Positions 40,821-49,733 are shown, numbered from the stretch's first letter. The stretch is 64,000 bases of DNA from Arthrobacter sp. Soil782 (GCF_001428435.1 NZ_LMSO01000001.1:719656-783655), one strand, 5' to 3'. Program-made: numbers and translations. The notes: a model not told the origin generated them from the letters alone.

Positions 40821-41666
40821 TCAGGCGTTCCAGAGTCCGTAGGAGTCCGCCAGCGAAGAGATCTTCTGAGCGCGGGCAAGCCGTGGCAGGTAGGAGCCGT
40901 CACCCACTACGGCGCCGGAGGCGTGGGCGTCGAGGAGTTCGTGGGCCCACTGGATCTCGGACTCGCTGGGCGAGAGGCCGTGGTTGATGGTGTCCGCGGC
41001 GTCGGGGCGCAGGCAGAGCTTTCCGGTCATGCCCATCGATGCGGTGACCTTGCACGCCTCCAGCAAGTCGTCGCCGAGGGCGCCAACGGTGGGTCCGTCG
41101 ATTGGGCCGGGGAGCTGCCCCACCCGGGAGGCGACCACCAGCTTGGCGCGGGCGTAAGCGAGGGCCATCGGATCGTCAGAGGCGCCGGTGTCGCGGCGGA
41201 AATCGCCCACTCCGAATGCCAGACGGAACGTGCCCGGAGCGCTGGCAATGGCCGTAGCATTCTCGATGCCCAGCGCCGATTCAACCAACGCGAGCACCGG
41301 AGTGCCTGCCTGGAGCCGCATCGCCGTGTGCGTGACCTGCTCCGGCTTCTCCGTCATCGCGAGCATGACGCCCCGGAGGCCCGGCGCTTTGGACAGCGCC
41401 GCAAGGTCCTCGGCCCAGTAATCGGTTTCAATACCGTTGACCCTGACCCAGGCCGTCATGCCGGTGGAGAGAGCCTCGACCACCCGTTCACGCGCCTCCG
41501 GCTTGGACTCCGCAGGCACGGCATCCTCAATATCGAAGACCACAGAATCGGCCTCGGAGGCGAGCGCCGGCGCGAAGTTTTGTTCCGATGCTGCCGAGGC
41601 GAGCAGCCAGGAACGGGACAGCTTGGCGGGAAGCGCAGCAGCGCGGCTATTACGAAGGGGGGCCAT
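40821..41666 (-). CDS. HpcH/HpaI-family CoA ester lyase (CitE-like)
   Basis: This 281-residue TIM-barrel aldolase/lyase starts at ATG 41664-41666 (MAPLRNSRAAALPAKL). VFDIEDAVPAESKPEARE (about 42-59) contains the conserved acidic residues for metal binding, and ALVESALGIENA (about 131-142) the Glu region. Such CitE-like enzymes cleave or hydrolyse short CoA esters such as citramalyl- or malyl-CoA, or related substrates. It is monocistronic; the longer upstream frame to 41762 is not supported. Confidence 0.83.
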   Translation of the reverse strand: MAPLRNSRAAALPAKLSRSWLLASAASEQNFAPALASEADSVVFDIEDAVPAESKPEARERVVEALSTGMTAWVRVNGIETDYWAEDLAALSKAPGLRGVMLAMTEKPEQVTHTAMRLQAGTPVLALVESALGIENATAIASAPGTFRLAFGVGDFRRDTGASDDPMALAYARAKLVVASRVGQLPGPIDGPTVGALGDDLLEACKVTASMGMTGKLCLRPDAADTINHGLSPSESEIQWAHELLDAHASGAVVGDGSYLPRLARAQKISSLADSYGLWNA

Positions 41667-41823
41667 ACCTAGAACCTTACGCAACCGGCGTCGTCGTAAT
41701 CCACCGTCCGGCCGGATGGAATGGTGAACACTACGACCAAAAGAGTCTTTTGACCGCTCCACCTGTGGAAACTAAGCTTCTCACAATACAGTAATGAAAT
41801 ATCACTAGACGAAAGAGTAGCGC

Positions 41824-42294
41824 ATGAGTAATCAGCTTGCGGTCGGAGATCCGGCCCCCTCGTTCACCCTTCCTGACGCTGACGGGCAGTCGGTCAGCCT
41901 CGCCGAGTTCCGCGACCGCAGCGTTGTCGTGTACTTCTACCCCAAGGCGGAGACGCCGGGCTGCACCACCGAGGCCTGCGATTTCCGGGACAACCTCGCG
42001 TCGCTGCAGGGCGCGGGCTTCAGCGTTGTGGGCATCTCGCCGGATGGCCCGGAGGAGCTCGCTTCGTTCACCAGCAACCATGGGCTCGCGTTTCCCCTGC
42101 TCTCGGACGTGGACCATGAAGTCGCCAAAGCCTGGGGCGCCTACGGCGAGAAACAGTTCAAGGGTGAGACCGTCGTCGGCATCATCCGGTCCACTGTCGT
42201 CGTGGGTCCGGACGGCACAGTGCAGCACGCGGAGTACGGCGTTGACGCGAAGGGTCATGTGGCACGCCTGCGGGAGCAGCTGAACGTCGCCTGA
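41824..42294 (+). CDS. bcp: thioredoxin-dependent thiol peroxidase (Bcp/PrxQ)
   Basis: This 156-residue peroxiredoxin of the Bcp/PrxQ class has peroxidatic Cys47 in TPGCTTEAC and a resolving Cys52 five residues on, the PrxQ hallmark. YFYPKAETPG precedes it. It reduces hydrogen peroxide and organic peroxides using thioredoxin in the cytosol. The start is ATG 41824. A strong stem terminator (42338-42370) lies 43 nt after the stop. Confidence 0.93.
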   Translation: MSNQLAVGDPAPSFTLPDADGQSVSLAEFRDRSVVVYFYPKAETPGCTTEACDFRDNLASLQGAGFSVVGISPDGPEELASFTSNHGLAFPLLSDVDHEVAKAWGAYGEKQFKGETVVGIIRSTVVVGPDGTVQHAEYGVDAKGHVARLREQLNVA

Positions 42295-42337
42295 CTCCGT
42301 GTAGTCCAGCACTGCAAGAGGTAGTGGAGTAATGCAA

Positions 42338-42370
42338 AAGGCCCTCCCGCGGCGAAAGGGGGAGGGCCTT
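42338..42370. terminator. bidirectional terminator after bcp
   Basis: AAGGCCCTCCC (42338-42348) pairs perfectly with GGGAGGGCCTT (42360-42370). AAAA on the left and TT on the right give U-tracts in both directions. It separates bcp from the allantoinase operon. Confidence 0.88.
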
Positions 42371-42414
42371 CTGCGTTCCCGGACGGACGTGCTAGCACCC
42401 TTCCGGAGTCTGTC

Positions 42415-42478
42415 GCATCGAGGAGGCGCTAACTACCTGCGCTCGCACGAGAGGTGGTTCTGCGCGCCCACTCGATGC
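42415..42478. other. three-tier nested stem-loop (candidate structured RNA)
   Basis: GCATCGAG (42415-42422) pairs with CTCGATGC (42471-42478). Inside it GGCGC (42425-42429) pairs with GCGCC (42464-42468), and inside that ACTACCT (42432-42438) with AGGTGGT (42452-42458), including one U-G wobble on the plus strand. A small CTC/GAG stem caps it. It lies between allB's stop and the bcp terminator. It could be the 3'-UTR structure of the allB transcript or a short RNA; I recognise no known family. Confidence 0.45.
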
Positions 42479-42493
42479 ATGTCCTGTGTCGGA

Positions 42494-43837
42494 TCAGGCC
42501 GCTCCTCGGCGGAGCAGGCGACCCGTCGGCTTCTCAAGATCCAGCACCTCACCGCGGAGGTAGGTCGTGCGGACGATCCCGGACAACGCCTTGCCCGCGT
42601 AGGGCGAGATGGGGTTCTTGTGATGGAGCTTGTTCACGTCCACCACGAAGGTGTCATCCGCTGCGAAAACGGAGAAGTCCGCGTCGTAGCCCAGCGCGAG
42701 CTGACCCTTGCGCTGCAGGCGGGCCAGCTTGGCCGGACGGGCCGACATCCACTCCACAACCCGCTCAAGCGGAATGCCTCGCTTCCGAGCCTCCGACCAG
42801 ATCAGCGAGAGGCCCAGCTGCAGCGAGGACACACCGCCCCAGGCCACGCCGAAGTCACCGTTCTCGAGATCCTTGAGGTCCAGGGTGGACGGCGAGTGGT
42901 CAGACACAATGCAGTCGATTGTCCCGTCCACCAACCCCTGCCACAGCAGCTCGCGGTTGGACGCTTCACGGATCGGTGGGCAGCACTTGAATGCCGTGGC
43001 CCCGTTCGGAATCTCCTCCGACAATAGCGTCAGGTAGTGCGGGCACGTCTCAACGGTGAGGTGCACGCCGTCGCGCTTGGCCGTTGCAATCATGGGCAGC
43101 GCGTCCGACGACGACAGGTGCAGGATGTGCGCACGAGCACCCGTCCAGCGGGCACGTTCAATGACCTCGGCGATAGCCACGTTCTCGGCACCGCGTGGGC
43201 GGGAGGCGAGGAACTTCGAGTACTGGTCCCCCTCCGCGGACGGTGCACGGTCAATGGAGCGCGAGTCTTCGGCGTGAACGATCATCAGGGAGTCGAAGGT
43301 CTTCAACTCCGCCATGTCCGTTTCCATCTCATCGGCCTCGAGATGTGGGAACTCGTCCACACCGGAGTGGAGCAGGAAGCACTTGAACCCGAAGACGCCC
43401 TCGTCATGAAGCGGACGCAGATCCGCTGTATTGCCGGGGATGGCACCGCCCCAGAAGCCGACGTCAACGAAGGACTGAGTTTCCGCCGCCGCACGTTTCT
43501 GCTCAAGCGCGTCCACGTTGACCGTGGGCGGGATGCTGTTCAGCGGCATGTCGATGATGGTGGTCACTCCCCCGGCAGCAGCAGCCTTCGTGGCGGACGC
43601 GAAGCCCTCCCACTCGGTGCGGCCGGGTTCGTTGACGTGCACGTGCGAGTCAACCAGACCCGGGATCAGCGTCTCATCGGGAGCGAGTTCGACCACCGTG
43701 GCGCCGTCGAGGGCGTTGCCCAGGGGCTCCATTGCCACAATGACGCCGTCCCGAACGCCGATTTCGCGCGGCGCGATCCCCGCCGTGGTCAGGATCCGCT
43801 CACCGCGGATAACGAGGTCGTATGTTTCGCTGCTCAT
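42494..43837 (-). CDS. allB: allantoinase
   Basis: This 447-residue amidohydrolase has the metal motif DSHVHVNEPGRTEWEGF (about 62-78), the catalytic-lysine region GVFGFKCFLLHSG, HAEDS near 187, HILHLSS near 237 and the final metal Asp in CIVSDHSP near 312. It opens the allantoin ring to allantoate in purine breakdown. It is the last gene of the operon hyi-glxR-gcl-glxK-allB. Its start overlaps the glxK stop by 4 nt (43834-43837). Glyoxylate formed later from allantoin is handled by the operon's other enzymes. Confidence 0.93.
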   Translation of the reverse strand: MSSETYDLVIRGERILTTAGIAPREIGVRDGVIVAMEPLGNALDGATVVELAPDETLIPGLVDSHVHVNEPGRTEWEGFASATKAAAAGGVTTIIDMPLNSIPPTVNVDALEQKRAAAETQSFVDVGFWGGAIPGNTADLRPLHDEGVFGFKCFLLHSGVDEFPHLEADEMETDMAELKTFDSLMIVHAEDSRSIDRAPSAEGDQYSKFLASRPRGAENVAIAEVIERARWTGARAHILHLSSSDALPMIATAKRDGVHLTVETCPHYLTLLSEEIPNGATAFKCCPPIREASNRELLWQGLVDGTIDCIVSDHSPSTLDLKDLENGDFGVAWGGVSSLQLGLSLIWSEARKRGIPLERVVEWMSARPAKLARLQRKGQLALGYDADFSVFAADDTFVVDVNKLHHKNPISPYAGKALSGIVRTTYLRGEVLDLEKPTGRLLRRGAA

Positions 43838-44979
43838 GGCTTTCCTCCGTTTCCGGCCCCCACGCCAATGGAGGCGGCAATATTTTGCCCTACCTGCTCA
43901 AGCAATACCCCGGCGTTGGCGATGCATGTGCCGACGTCGGGCTCCAGGTCGGTCAGCGCGTACACGCTCTTGAACCCTGCCGCTGTGACCTGTTCATGAG
44001 TCAACGTTGTGCGCCCGCACACGGCAATCACCGGGATATTCCCGGCCGCCATGGCCACTCCCAGCGGGGTCTTGCCGCCGAGGCTTTGCTCATCCAGGCT
44101 CCCCTCGCCGGTGATCACCAGATCCGCACCGTCCAGCTTTCCAGCCAGTCCGGTGAGCTCCAGTACGACGTCGATACCCGGTCTGCGCTCGGCGTTCAGT
44201 ACAGCAAGGGCTGCGTAACCGACACCACCTGCGGCGCCGGCACCGGGCGCCGCAGCCAGTGCGGCGGCACGCGGACCCAGTTCCTTCTCCAGCACCTCAA
44301 CGAAGCGGGCCAGGGCCCCGTCCAGGTGAGCGACGTCGTCGGGCGTTGCTCCCTTCTGGGGGCCGAATACGGCTGCAGCACCATTGGTGCCCAGCAGGGG
44401 ATTGTCGACGTCGGACGCGAGGGTGATCGCCGTCGTGGCAAGCCGCGGGTCAAGGTCTGACAGATCGATCCAGGCGAGGTCCGCGAGCGCCGCGCCCCCG
44501 CCGGGGAGGGCGCTGCCGGCGTCGTCAAGCAAAGCGGCGCCGAGGCCGGTAAGCATCCCGGCGCCGCCGTCTGTGTTCGCGCTGCCGCCGACTCCGAGCA
44601 CAATATTGGTGCAGCCGGAGTCCAGTGCGTAGCGGATCAGCTCACCGGTGCCGAGACTCGTCGCTTCGCGGGCCCGCAGCACTCCCCCGGGGAGAACGGC
44701 AAGGCCGGACGCGAGCGCCATCTCGATCACCGCAGTCGAATCGCGGATGGCAATCGGAGCTTCGATCGGTTCGCCCGTCGGTCCGGAGACCGTGACCGTA
44801 TGGCGGTCGAACCCGGCGGCGAGGGCGGCATCGAGTGTGCCCTCACCGCCGTCGGCCACGGGGACGGTGTCCACGGTCAGGCCCGGGTCCGCGATCAGCA
44901 GCCCGGCATGCAGCCGTTCTGCGACCTCGGGAGCCGTGAGCGAGCCCTTGAACTTATCCGGTGCAATGACGATTCGCAT
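43834..44979 (-). CDS. glxK: glycerate kinase
   Basis: This 381-residue glycerate kinase of the GarK/GlxK family opens with MRIVIAPDKFKGSLTAPEVAE, its signature start. GVGGSANTDGGAGML (near 130) and ALDSGCTNIVLG are conserved. It phosphorylates D-glycerate made by glxR/hyi, delivering 2- or 3-phosphoglycerate to glycolysis. It lies 20 nt downstream of gcl and overlaps allB by 4 nt, so it is part of the same transcript. Confidence 0.92.
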   Translation of the reverse strand: MRIVIAPDKFKGSLTAPEVAERLHAGLLIADPGLTVDTVPVADGGEGTLDAALAAGFDRHTVTVSGPTGEPIEAPIAIRDSTAVIEMALASGLAVLPGGVLRAREATSLGTGELIRYALDSGCTNIVLGVGGSANTDGGAGMLTGLGAALLDDAGSALPGGGAALADLAWIDLSDLDPRLATTAITLASDVDNPLLGTNGAAAVFGPQKGATPDDVAHLDGALARFVEVLEKELGPRAAALAAAPGAGAAGGVGYAALAVLNAERRPGIDVVLELTGLAGKLDGADLVITGEGSLDEQSLGGKTPLGVAMAAGNIPVIAVCGRTTLTHEQVTAAGFKSVYALTDLEPDVGTCIANAGVLLEQVGQNIAASIGVGAGNGGKP

Positions 44980-44999
44980 GACGCTATTGAACCAGCCCT

Positions 45000-46778
45000 C
45001 TAGACGAGCAGGGAGATGGCGGTGGGGGCGTCGTCGGAAGATTCGGCGAGGTCCTCGAACTCGTTGACCGCGTCGATTCCGGCGGCGCCCATCGAGATGT
45101 TGGTGACGCGTTCGAGGATGACCTCCACGACCACCGGCACACGGTACTCCTGCATGAGGGCGCGGGCCTTCTCGAAAGCAGCCTGCAGGTCATCAGCCTC
45201 GCGGACGCGGATCGCCTTGCAGCCCAGGCCCTCAGCGACCTTGATGTGGTCCACGCCGTAGCCGTCAAGCTCGGGTGCATTCACGTTCTCGAAGGCGAGG
45301 GACACGTGGTAGTCCATCTCGAACCCGCGCTGCGCCTGGCGGATAAGGCCGAGGTAGGAGTTGTTCACAACCACGTGGATGTACGGCAGCTGGAACTGCG
45401 CACCGACGGCCAGCTCTTCGATCATGAACTGGAAGTCGTAGTCACCGGAAAGCGCGACGACGGTCTCCCCCGGACTTGCCTGTGCAACGCCGAGCGCTGC
45501 GGGAAGGGTCCACCCCAGCGGGCCTGCCTGGCCGCAGTTGATCCAGTTCCGTGCCTGGTAAACGTGCAGGAACTGAGCGCCGGCGATCTGAGAGAGCCCG
45601 ATGGTCGAAACGTAGCGGGTGTCCCGACCAAAGGCGCTGTTCATTTCCTGGTACACGCGCTGCGGCTTGACCGGAACGTTGGTGAAGTTGGTCTTGCGCT
45701 GCAGCATGGACTTCCGCTGCGCACAGTCTTTGACCCAGGCGTTCCAGTCCGGAAGGCCCTGCTGCTCCTTGCGTTCGCGGGCCACTTCGACCAGACCGCT
45801 GAGGGCGGCACCGGCGTCGGACACGATGCCGAAATCCGGCGCGAACACGCGGCCGATCTGCGTGGGCTCGATGTCGATGTGCACGAACGTGCGGCCCTTG
45901 GTGTAGACGTCCAGGGCACCGGTGTGGCGGTTGGCCCACCGGTTGCCAATGCCGATCACGAAGTCCGACTCCAGCATGGTCGCATTGCCGTAGCGGTGTG
46001 AGGTCTGCAGGCCCACCATGCCGGCCATCAGCTCGTGGTCGTCCGGGATGGTGCCCCAGCCCATGAGGGTCGGGATGACGGGGATGTTCAGCAGTTCGGC
46101 GAGCTCCACCAGCTGCTCGGAGGCGTTGGCGTTGATGATGCCGCCGCCGGCCACGATCAGGGGCTTCTCCGCCGCCGTCAGCATGTCCAGGGCCTTCTCC
46201 AGCTGCTTGCGCGTGGCTGCCGGCTTGTGGACCTGGAGCGGCTCGTAGGTCTCGGGATCGAACTCGATCATTGTCTGCTGGACGTCGATCGGCAGGTCGA
46301 TCAGCACGGGCCCCGGGCGGGCGGTCCGCATTTCGTGGAACGCCTTCTGGAACGTGCCGGGAACCTGGCCCGCTTCCATGACGGTCACGGCCATCTTGGT
46401 GACCGGTCCGGCGATGGATGCGATATCCACGGCCTGGAAATCTTCCTTGTGCAGCTTGGCCACGGGCGCCTGGCCGGTGATGCAGAGGATGGGGATGGAA
46501 TCCGCCATGGCGGAGTAGAGCCCGGTGATCATGTCCGTCCCGGCGGGGCCGGAGGTGCCGATGCAAACGCCGATGTTGCCCGGCTTGGCACGGGTGAAAC
46601 CCTCGGCCATGTGCGAGGCGCCCTCAACGTGGCGGGCGAGGACGTGGTGGATGCCGCCGTGGGCGCGCATCGCGGAATAGAAGGGGTTGATTGCTGCTCC
46701 GGGCAGGCCGAACGCCGTGGTGGCGCCCTCCTTCTCCAGGATCGCAACGGCTGCATCGACAGCGCGCATTTTAGGCAT
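45000..46778 (-). CDS. gcl: glyoxylate carboligase (tartronate-semialdehyde synthase)
   Basis: This 592-residue ThDP enzyme has Val51 in [13 protein letters not shown], where nearly all ThDP enzymes have a catalytic Glu; this Val is diagnostic for Gcl. The C-terminal ThDP/Mg motif begins [15 protein letters not shown] and reaches NNSYLGLI. It condenses two glyoxylates to tartronate semialdehyde with release of CO2. It lies downstream of glxR, separated by 86 nt that hold a family-A palindrome, and 20 nt upstream of glxK. Confidence 0.95.
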   Translation of the reverse strand: MPKMRAVDAAVAILEKEGATTAFGLPGAAINPFYSAMRAHGGIHHVLARHVEGASHMAEGFTRAKPGNIGVCIGTSGPAGTDMITGLYSAMADSIPILCITGQAPVAKLHKEDFQAVDIASIAGPVTKMAVTVMEAGQVPGTFQKAFHEMRTARPGPVLIDLPIDVQQTMIEFDPETYEPLQVHKPAATRKQLEKALDMLTAAEKPLIVAGGGIINANASEQLVELAELLNIPVIPTLMGWGTIPDDHELMAGMVGLQTSHRYGNATMLESDFVIGIGNRWANRHTGALDVYTKGRTFVHIDIEPTQIGRVFAPDFGIVSDAGAALSGLVEVARERKEQQGLPDWNAWVKDCAQRKSMLQRKTNFTNVPVKPQRVYQEMNSAFGRDTRYVSTIGLSQIAGAQFLHVYQARNWINCGQAGPLGWTLPAALGVAQASPGETVVALSGDYDFQFMIEELAVGAQFQLPYIHVVVNNSYLGLIRQAQRGFEMDYHVSLAFENVNAPELDGYGVDHIKVAEGLGCKAIRVREADDLQAAFEKARALMQEYRVPVVVEVILERVTNISMGAAGIDAVNEFEDLAESSDDAPTAISLLV

Positions 46779-46800
46779 GGTGTGCTCCTACTTCGGGAAG

Positions 46801-46855
46801 TTTTGCGCAGCTAAGGTGACTTCCGACGTCGTCGGCTCGCCTGATCTGCACGAAA
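46801..46855. repeat. dispersed palindrome family A, copy 3 (divergent)
   Basis: This hairpin starts TTTTGCGCAGCTAAGG and ends CTGATCTGCACGAAA. The inner CCGAC/GTCGG stem and the outer TTTTGCGCAG/CTGCACGAAA arms match copies 1 and 2; the middle has diverged, with several mismatches. Unlike them, it lies between two genes of the same operon (glxR and gcl), so it may cause partial termination or protect mRNA ends. Confidence 0.65.
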
Positions 46856-46864
46856 GTTTGGGGT

Positions 46865-47740
46865 CTATTTGCCGGACAGCTGGTTGATCAGCTTGAAGAG
46901 GCCGGAGTGGTCGAGGCCGCCGTCGCCCGTGTTGACGAGCGAGGCAACCAACTGCGCGACGACGGCACCCAGTGGGGTAGCCACGCCGGCTTCGCGGGCG
47001 GCTGAGGTGACAATGCCGAGATCCTTGTGGTGAAGGGCTAGCCGGAAGCCCGGGTCGAAGTTGCGGTCCAGCATCTTCTGGCCCTTCTGGTCGAGCACCT
47101 TGGAGCCGGCAAGGCCGCCGCCAAGGACCTTGAGGGCGGCGTCCGTGTCGACGCCATAGGCCTCGAGGAAGACGATAGCTTCAGACAGGACGCCGATGTT
47201 GACGGCGACGATGAGCTGGTTGGCGGCTTTCACGGTCTGGCCGGAGCCGGACGGACCCACATGCACGATGGTCTTGCCTACGGCGGTCAAAACGTCCTGT
47301 GCGGCGTCGAAGTCTTCCTTCTCTCCGCCGACCATGATCGAGAGCACGGCGTCGATGGCGCCCTGCTCGCCGCCGGAGACCGGCGCATCCAGCGGCTTCA
47401 GACCGGCGTCGCGCGCCTGCCTGGAAAGCTCAACCGCGACATCCGGCCGGATGCTGCTGGCGTCGATCCAGAGGGCGCCCTTTTGCGCGTTGGCGAAGAC
47501 GCCGTCGTCCCCGCTCACCACGCCCTCGACATCCGGTGAGTCCGGCACCATGGTGATGACGACGTCGGCATCCTTGACGGCGTCAGCGATGCTGGTTGCC
47601 GCTGAACCGCCCTCGGAGACAAGCTTGTCCATCTTGTCCTGGCTGCGGTTGAAGCCGGTGACGGTGTGGCCGGCCTTGACGAGGTTGATGGCCATGGGCA
47701 GGCCCATGATGCCGAGTCCGATGACTGTTACTTTGCTCAT
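46865..47740 (-). CDS. glxR: 2-hydroxy-3-oxopropionate (tartronate semialdehyde) reductase
   Basis: This 291-residue beta-hydroxyacid dehydrogenase starts at ATG 47738-47740 (MSKVTVIGLGIMGLPMAINL), with GGAA upstream. DAPVSGGEQGAIDAVLSIMVGG (about 115-136) and the catalytic Lys in GSGQTVKAANQLI near 165 are typical. It reduces tartronate semialdehyde from Gcl to D-glycerate with NAD(P)H. It lies 29 nt downstream of hyi and leads into gcl. Confidence 0.93.
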   Translation of the reverse strand: MSKVTVIGLGIMGLPMAINLVKAGHTVTGFNRSQDKMDKLVSEGGSAATSIADAVKDADVVITMVPDSPDVEGVVSGDDGVFANAQKGALWIDASSIRPDVAVELSRQARDAGLKPLDAPVSGGEQGAIDAVLSIMVGGEKEDFDAAQDVLTAVGKTIVHVGPSGSGQTVKAANQLIVAVNIGVLSEAIVFLEAYGVDTDAALKVLGGGLAGSKVLDQKGQKMLDRNFDPGFRLALHHKDLGIVTSAAREAGVATPLGAVVAQLVASLVNTGDGGLDHSGLFKLINQLSGK

Positions 47741-47769
47741 AGCGAGTTCCTTTGTAAGTTCTTTGGGGC

Positions 47770-48558
47770 TTAGCGGGAGGCGTGTTCGCGGATGGCCCAG
47801 TTGAAGGCGGTGTCCGCCGGTTCCTTGTACTCGAGCCCGATGTAGCCCTCGTACCCGAGTTCGCGGCTGCGGGAGATCCACTCTCCGAGCGGGAGGTTGC
47901 CACTTCCGGGAGCTCCGCGGCCGGGGGCGTCGGCAATCTGGATGTGGCCGAAGTCCTTGGCGTGGTTCTCGATGACCTGCGCAACGTCATCGCCGTTGAC
48001 CGCCAGGTGGTAGAAGTCAGCGAGGAGCTTGATGTTGCTCCTGCCGGTCTTCGCGATCACGTTCAGCGCGTCCTGTGCCGTGAGCAGCGGGTACTTCTCG
48101 GCACCGCTGACCGGCTCCACAAGAACGACGCCGCCAATTGCAGCAACGGCTTCAGCCGCGAAAGCCAGATTGCCGACGGCGACCGCGTCCTGTTCCTCGG
48201 CGCTCACGCCATCGATCCGGTTGCCGTACAGCGCGTTGAAGGCCTTGCAGCCCAGCCGCTCACCGATCCCGACGACGACCGGCACGTTCGCGCGGAACTC
48301 ATCCTGCTGCTCCGGCCAGGAGACCAGTCCGCGATCGCCGCCGGGCATATTGCCGGCGTTGAAGTTGAGGCCGGTGAGCTGAACACCTGCATTGGTGATA
48401 GCGCTCTCGAAGGCTTGCAGGTCAGCCTCGGACGGCGTGGAGGTTTCGAACGGCCACCAGAACTCGACGGCGTCAAAGCCGGCCTTCTTCGCAGCAGCCG
48501 GCCGCTCCAGCAGCGGCAGTTCGGTGAGGAGGATGGAGCAGTTCACGGTGTAGGTCAT
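47770..48558 (-). CDS. hyi: hydroxypyruvate isomerase
   Basis: This 262-residue xylose-isomerase-like TIM barrel begins MTYTVNCSILLTELPLLERP. Metal-binding residues are visible in VLVEPVSG (Glu near 142), LLADFYHL (Asp near 178) and IGLEYKEP (Glu near 244). It interconverts hydroxypyruvate and tartronate semialdehyde. It is the first gene of the operon; an inverted repeat 36-52 nt upstream of its start is a candidate operator. Confidence 0.93.
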   Translation of the reverse strand: MTYTVNCSILLTELPLLERPAAAKKAGFDAVEFWWPFETSTPSEADLQAFESAITNAGVQLTGLNFNAGNMPGGDRGLVSWPEQQDEFRANVPVVVGIGERLGCKAFNALYGNRIDGVSAEEQDAVAVGNLAFAAEAVAAIGGVVLVEPVSGAEKYPLLTAQDALNVIAKTGRSNIKLLADFYHLAVNGDDVAQVIENHAKDFGHIQIADAPGRGAPGSGNLPLGEWISRSRELGYEGYIGLEYKEPADTAFNWAIREHASR

Positions 48559-48593
48559 CGTCGATCCCTTTGCGTTCTTTCGGCCTGATCGTT

Positions 48594-48610
48594 CTTCCGT
48601 AATGTGGAAG
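48594..48610. promoter_or_regulatory. candidate operator of the glyoxylate/allantoin operon
   Basis: CTTCC (48594-48598), a 7-nt spacer and GGAAG (48606-48610) form a perfect dyad, TTCCGTAATGTGGAA at its core. The form and place (36-52 nt upstream of hyi) suit an IclR/AllR-like dimer that senses glyoxylate or allantoin. No such regulator is encoded in the window. Confidence 0.45.
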
Positions 48611-48655
48611 GAACTTTCTGTCTTATGAAATGGTAGGGGTTAGATGTGATGTGAG

Positions 48656-49573
48656 TCAACCGGCGGAGGGACAGAAACTGCCCGGAGGTGCAGGGACGCC
48701 GCTTCGAACCGGCAGCCCTGCACCTCCCGGCAGTTTCTGTGGGTTAGGAGGGACAGCCAGGGAGCCATCACGAAAGAGCACCTCGTCCGTCGGTGCATAG
48801 TCGAAGTACTTCGTTCGACCGTCAAACTCCAGCGCGAGCTTGATGCCCTGCCAAGCGAAATCCAGCCGATGCACACCGTTGTGCATGGGAACCGTGAATT
48901 GCTGGACCGGCATCGGCAGGCGCATCTTCCTCAGAAAACTCCAGGTGAGCGTTTCCCCTGGAGATTCCGACAGGGCACTGGCATGCGCGAATACGTTCCT
49001 GGCTCGGGCGACACCCTTGTAGCCGGCCAAACGGTCGATGGTTTTCCGGATCAGTTCCGAATCTGCGCCGAGGTGAAGCGCATGCTCAGCGATAATCAGC
49101 GCCTGCCTGAACGGGAGTATTCGGGCGCAATCCACTACCGTCCGCTCCAGGGACGTGACCCGTAGGTTGGACCTCCGCGTCACTTCGAACGGCTCCAGCC
49201 GTGCTTGATGATTCCGGACGTCCGATGCGTGACTTGTGGCTGAGATATTCGACGGCTGCGTCAGGTGTATGACCGAGTCAACCTCCCACAGGTAGAGCCC
49301 GTGGCCTCGGGCAGCAGTCGTGTGGCTGTAGGTTCCGGACCCTGAACCCGTTGCAACCGTGGCGTGCCTGTGTGCGTGGATCAGTCGGAGAGCACCGGCG
49401 CTCGGCGACAGCTTCTTCCAGGCCCTGGCTGACATGTAGCAGCCCCTTCGGAGCCGCACGAGCTGGCCCGACTTCACCAGAGTCTGAAGGTTCCGCTTCG
49501 TCAGGCCCCTGTCCATGAGCGCCTCAGTGAGCCAGAGAGTATCGCCGCCGGTGAGCCATTCAGTCGATTTCAC
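48656..49573 (-). pseudogene. AbiEi-type antitoxin/DUF559-like protein with 3' end replaced by a repeat
   Basis: This 305-residue frame has an AbiEi-like winged helix at the N-terminus (LTKRNLQTLVKSGQLVRLRRG, about 24-44) and a region leading into a DUF559/Vsr-like nuclease-type domain (HRLDFAWQGIKLALEFDG near 239-256). After PTDEVLF near 268 the homology stops; codons from about 278 on are encoded by palindrome family B (48671-48740). The usual ~40 C-terminal residues are lost. It may be an inactive remnant or a shortened DNA-binding protein. A second repeat copy lies 78 nt upstream of its start, so the gene is flanked by the repeat. Confidence 0.7.
48671..48740. repeat. dispersed palindrome family B, copy 2 (inside coding sequence)
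   Basis: This 70-nt near-palindrome is centred on TTCGAA (48705/48706), with arms starting ACAGAAACTGCCCGGAGG and only a few mismatches. It forms the last codons of the AbiEi/DUF559-like frame, which ends 12 nt beyond it. Confidence 0.9.
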
Positions 49574-49650
49574 CCTTCAAGGATGGAAGGTCGTCGGGTC
49601 CCGCGGGCCGAGTACCTGGCGTATGTGGATAAGTCGGAGCGGAGGCGAAC

Positions 49651-49720
49651 ACAGAAACTGCCCGGAGGTGCAGGGCCGCCGCTTCGAACCGGCAGGGCTG
49701 CGCCTCCGGGCAGTTCCTGC
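49651..49720. repeat. dispersed palindrome family B, copy 3
   Basis: This 70-nt near-palindrome is centred on TTCGAA (49685/49686). Its left arm is almost identical to copy 2; the right arm has more changes (GGGCAGTTCCTGC). It lies 78 nt from the start of the AbiEi-like gene, in the gap before the 49804 gene. Confidence 0.9.
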
Positions 49721-49733
49721 GGTTAGCGCGCGA

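Noticed and set aside
42500-42521. GC-rich hairpin at the end of allB
   Set aside because: It lies inside allB coding sequence and is explained by codon use; the structured element starts before the gene's stop.
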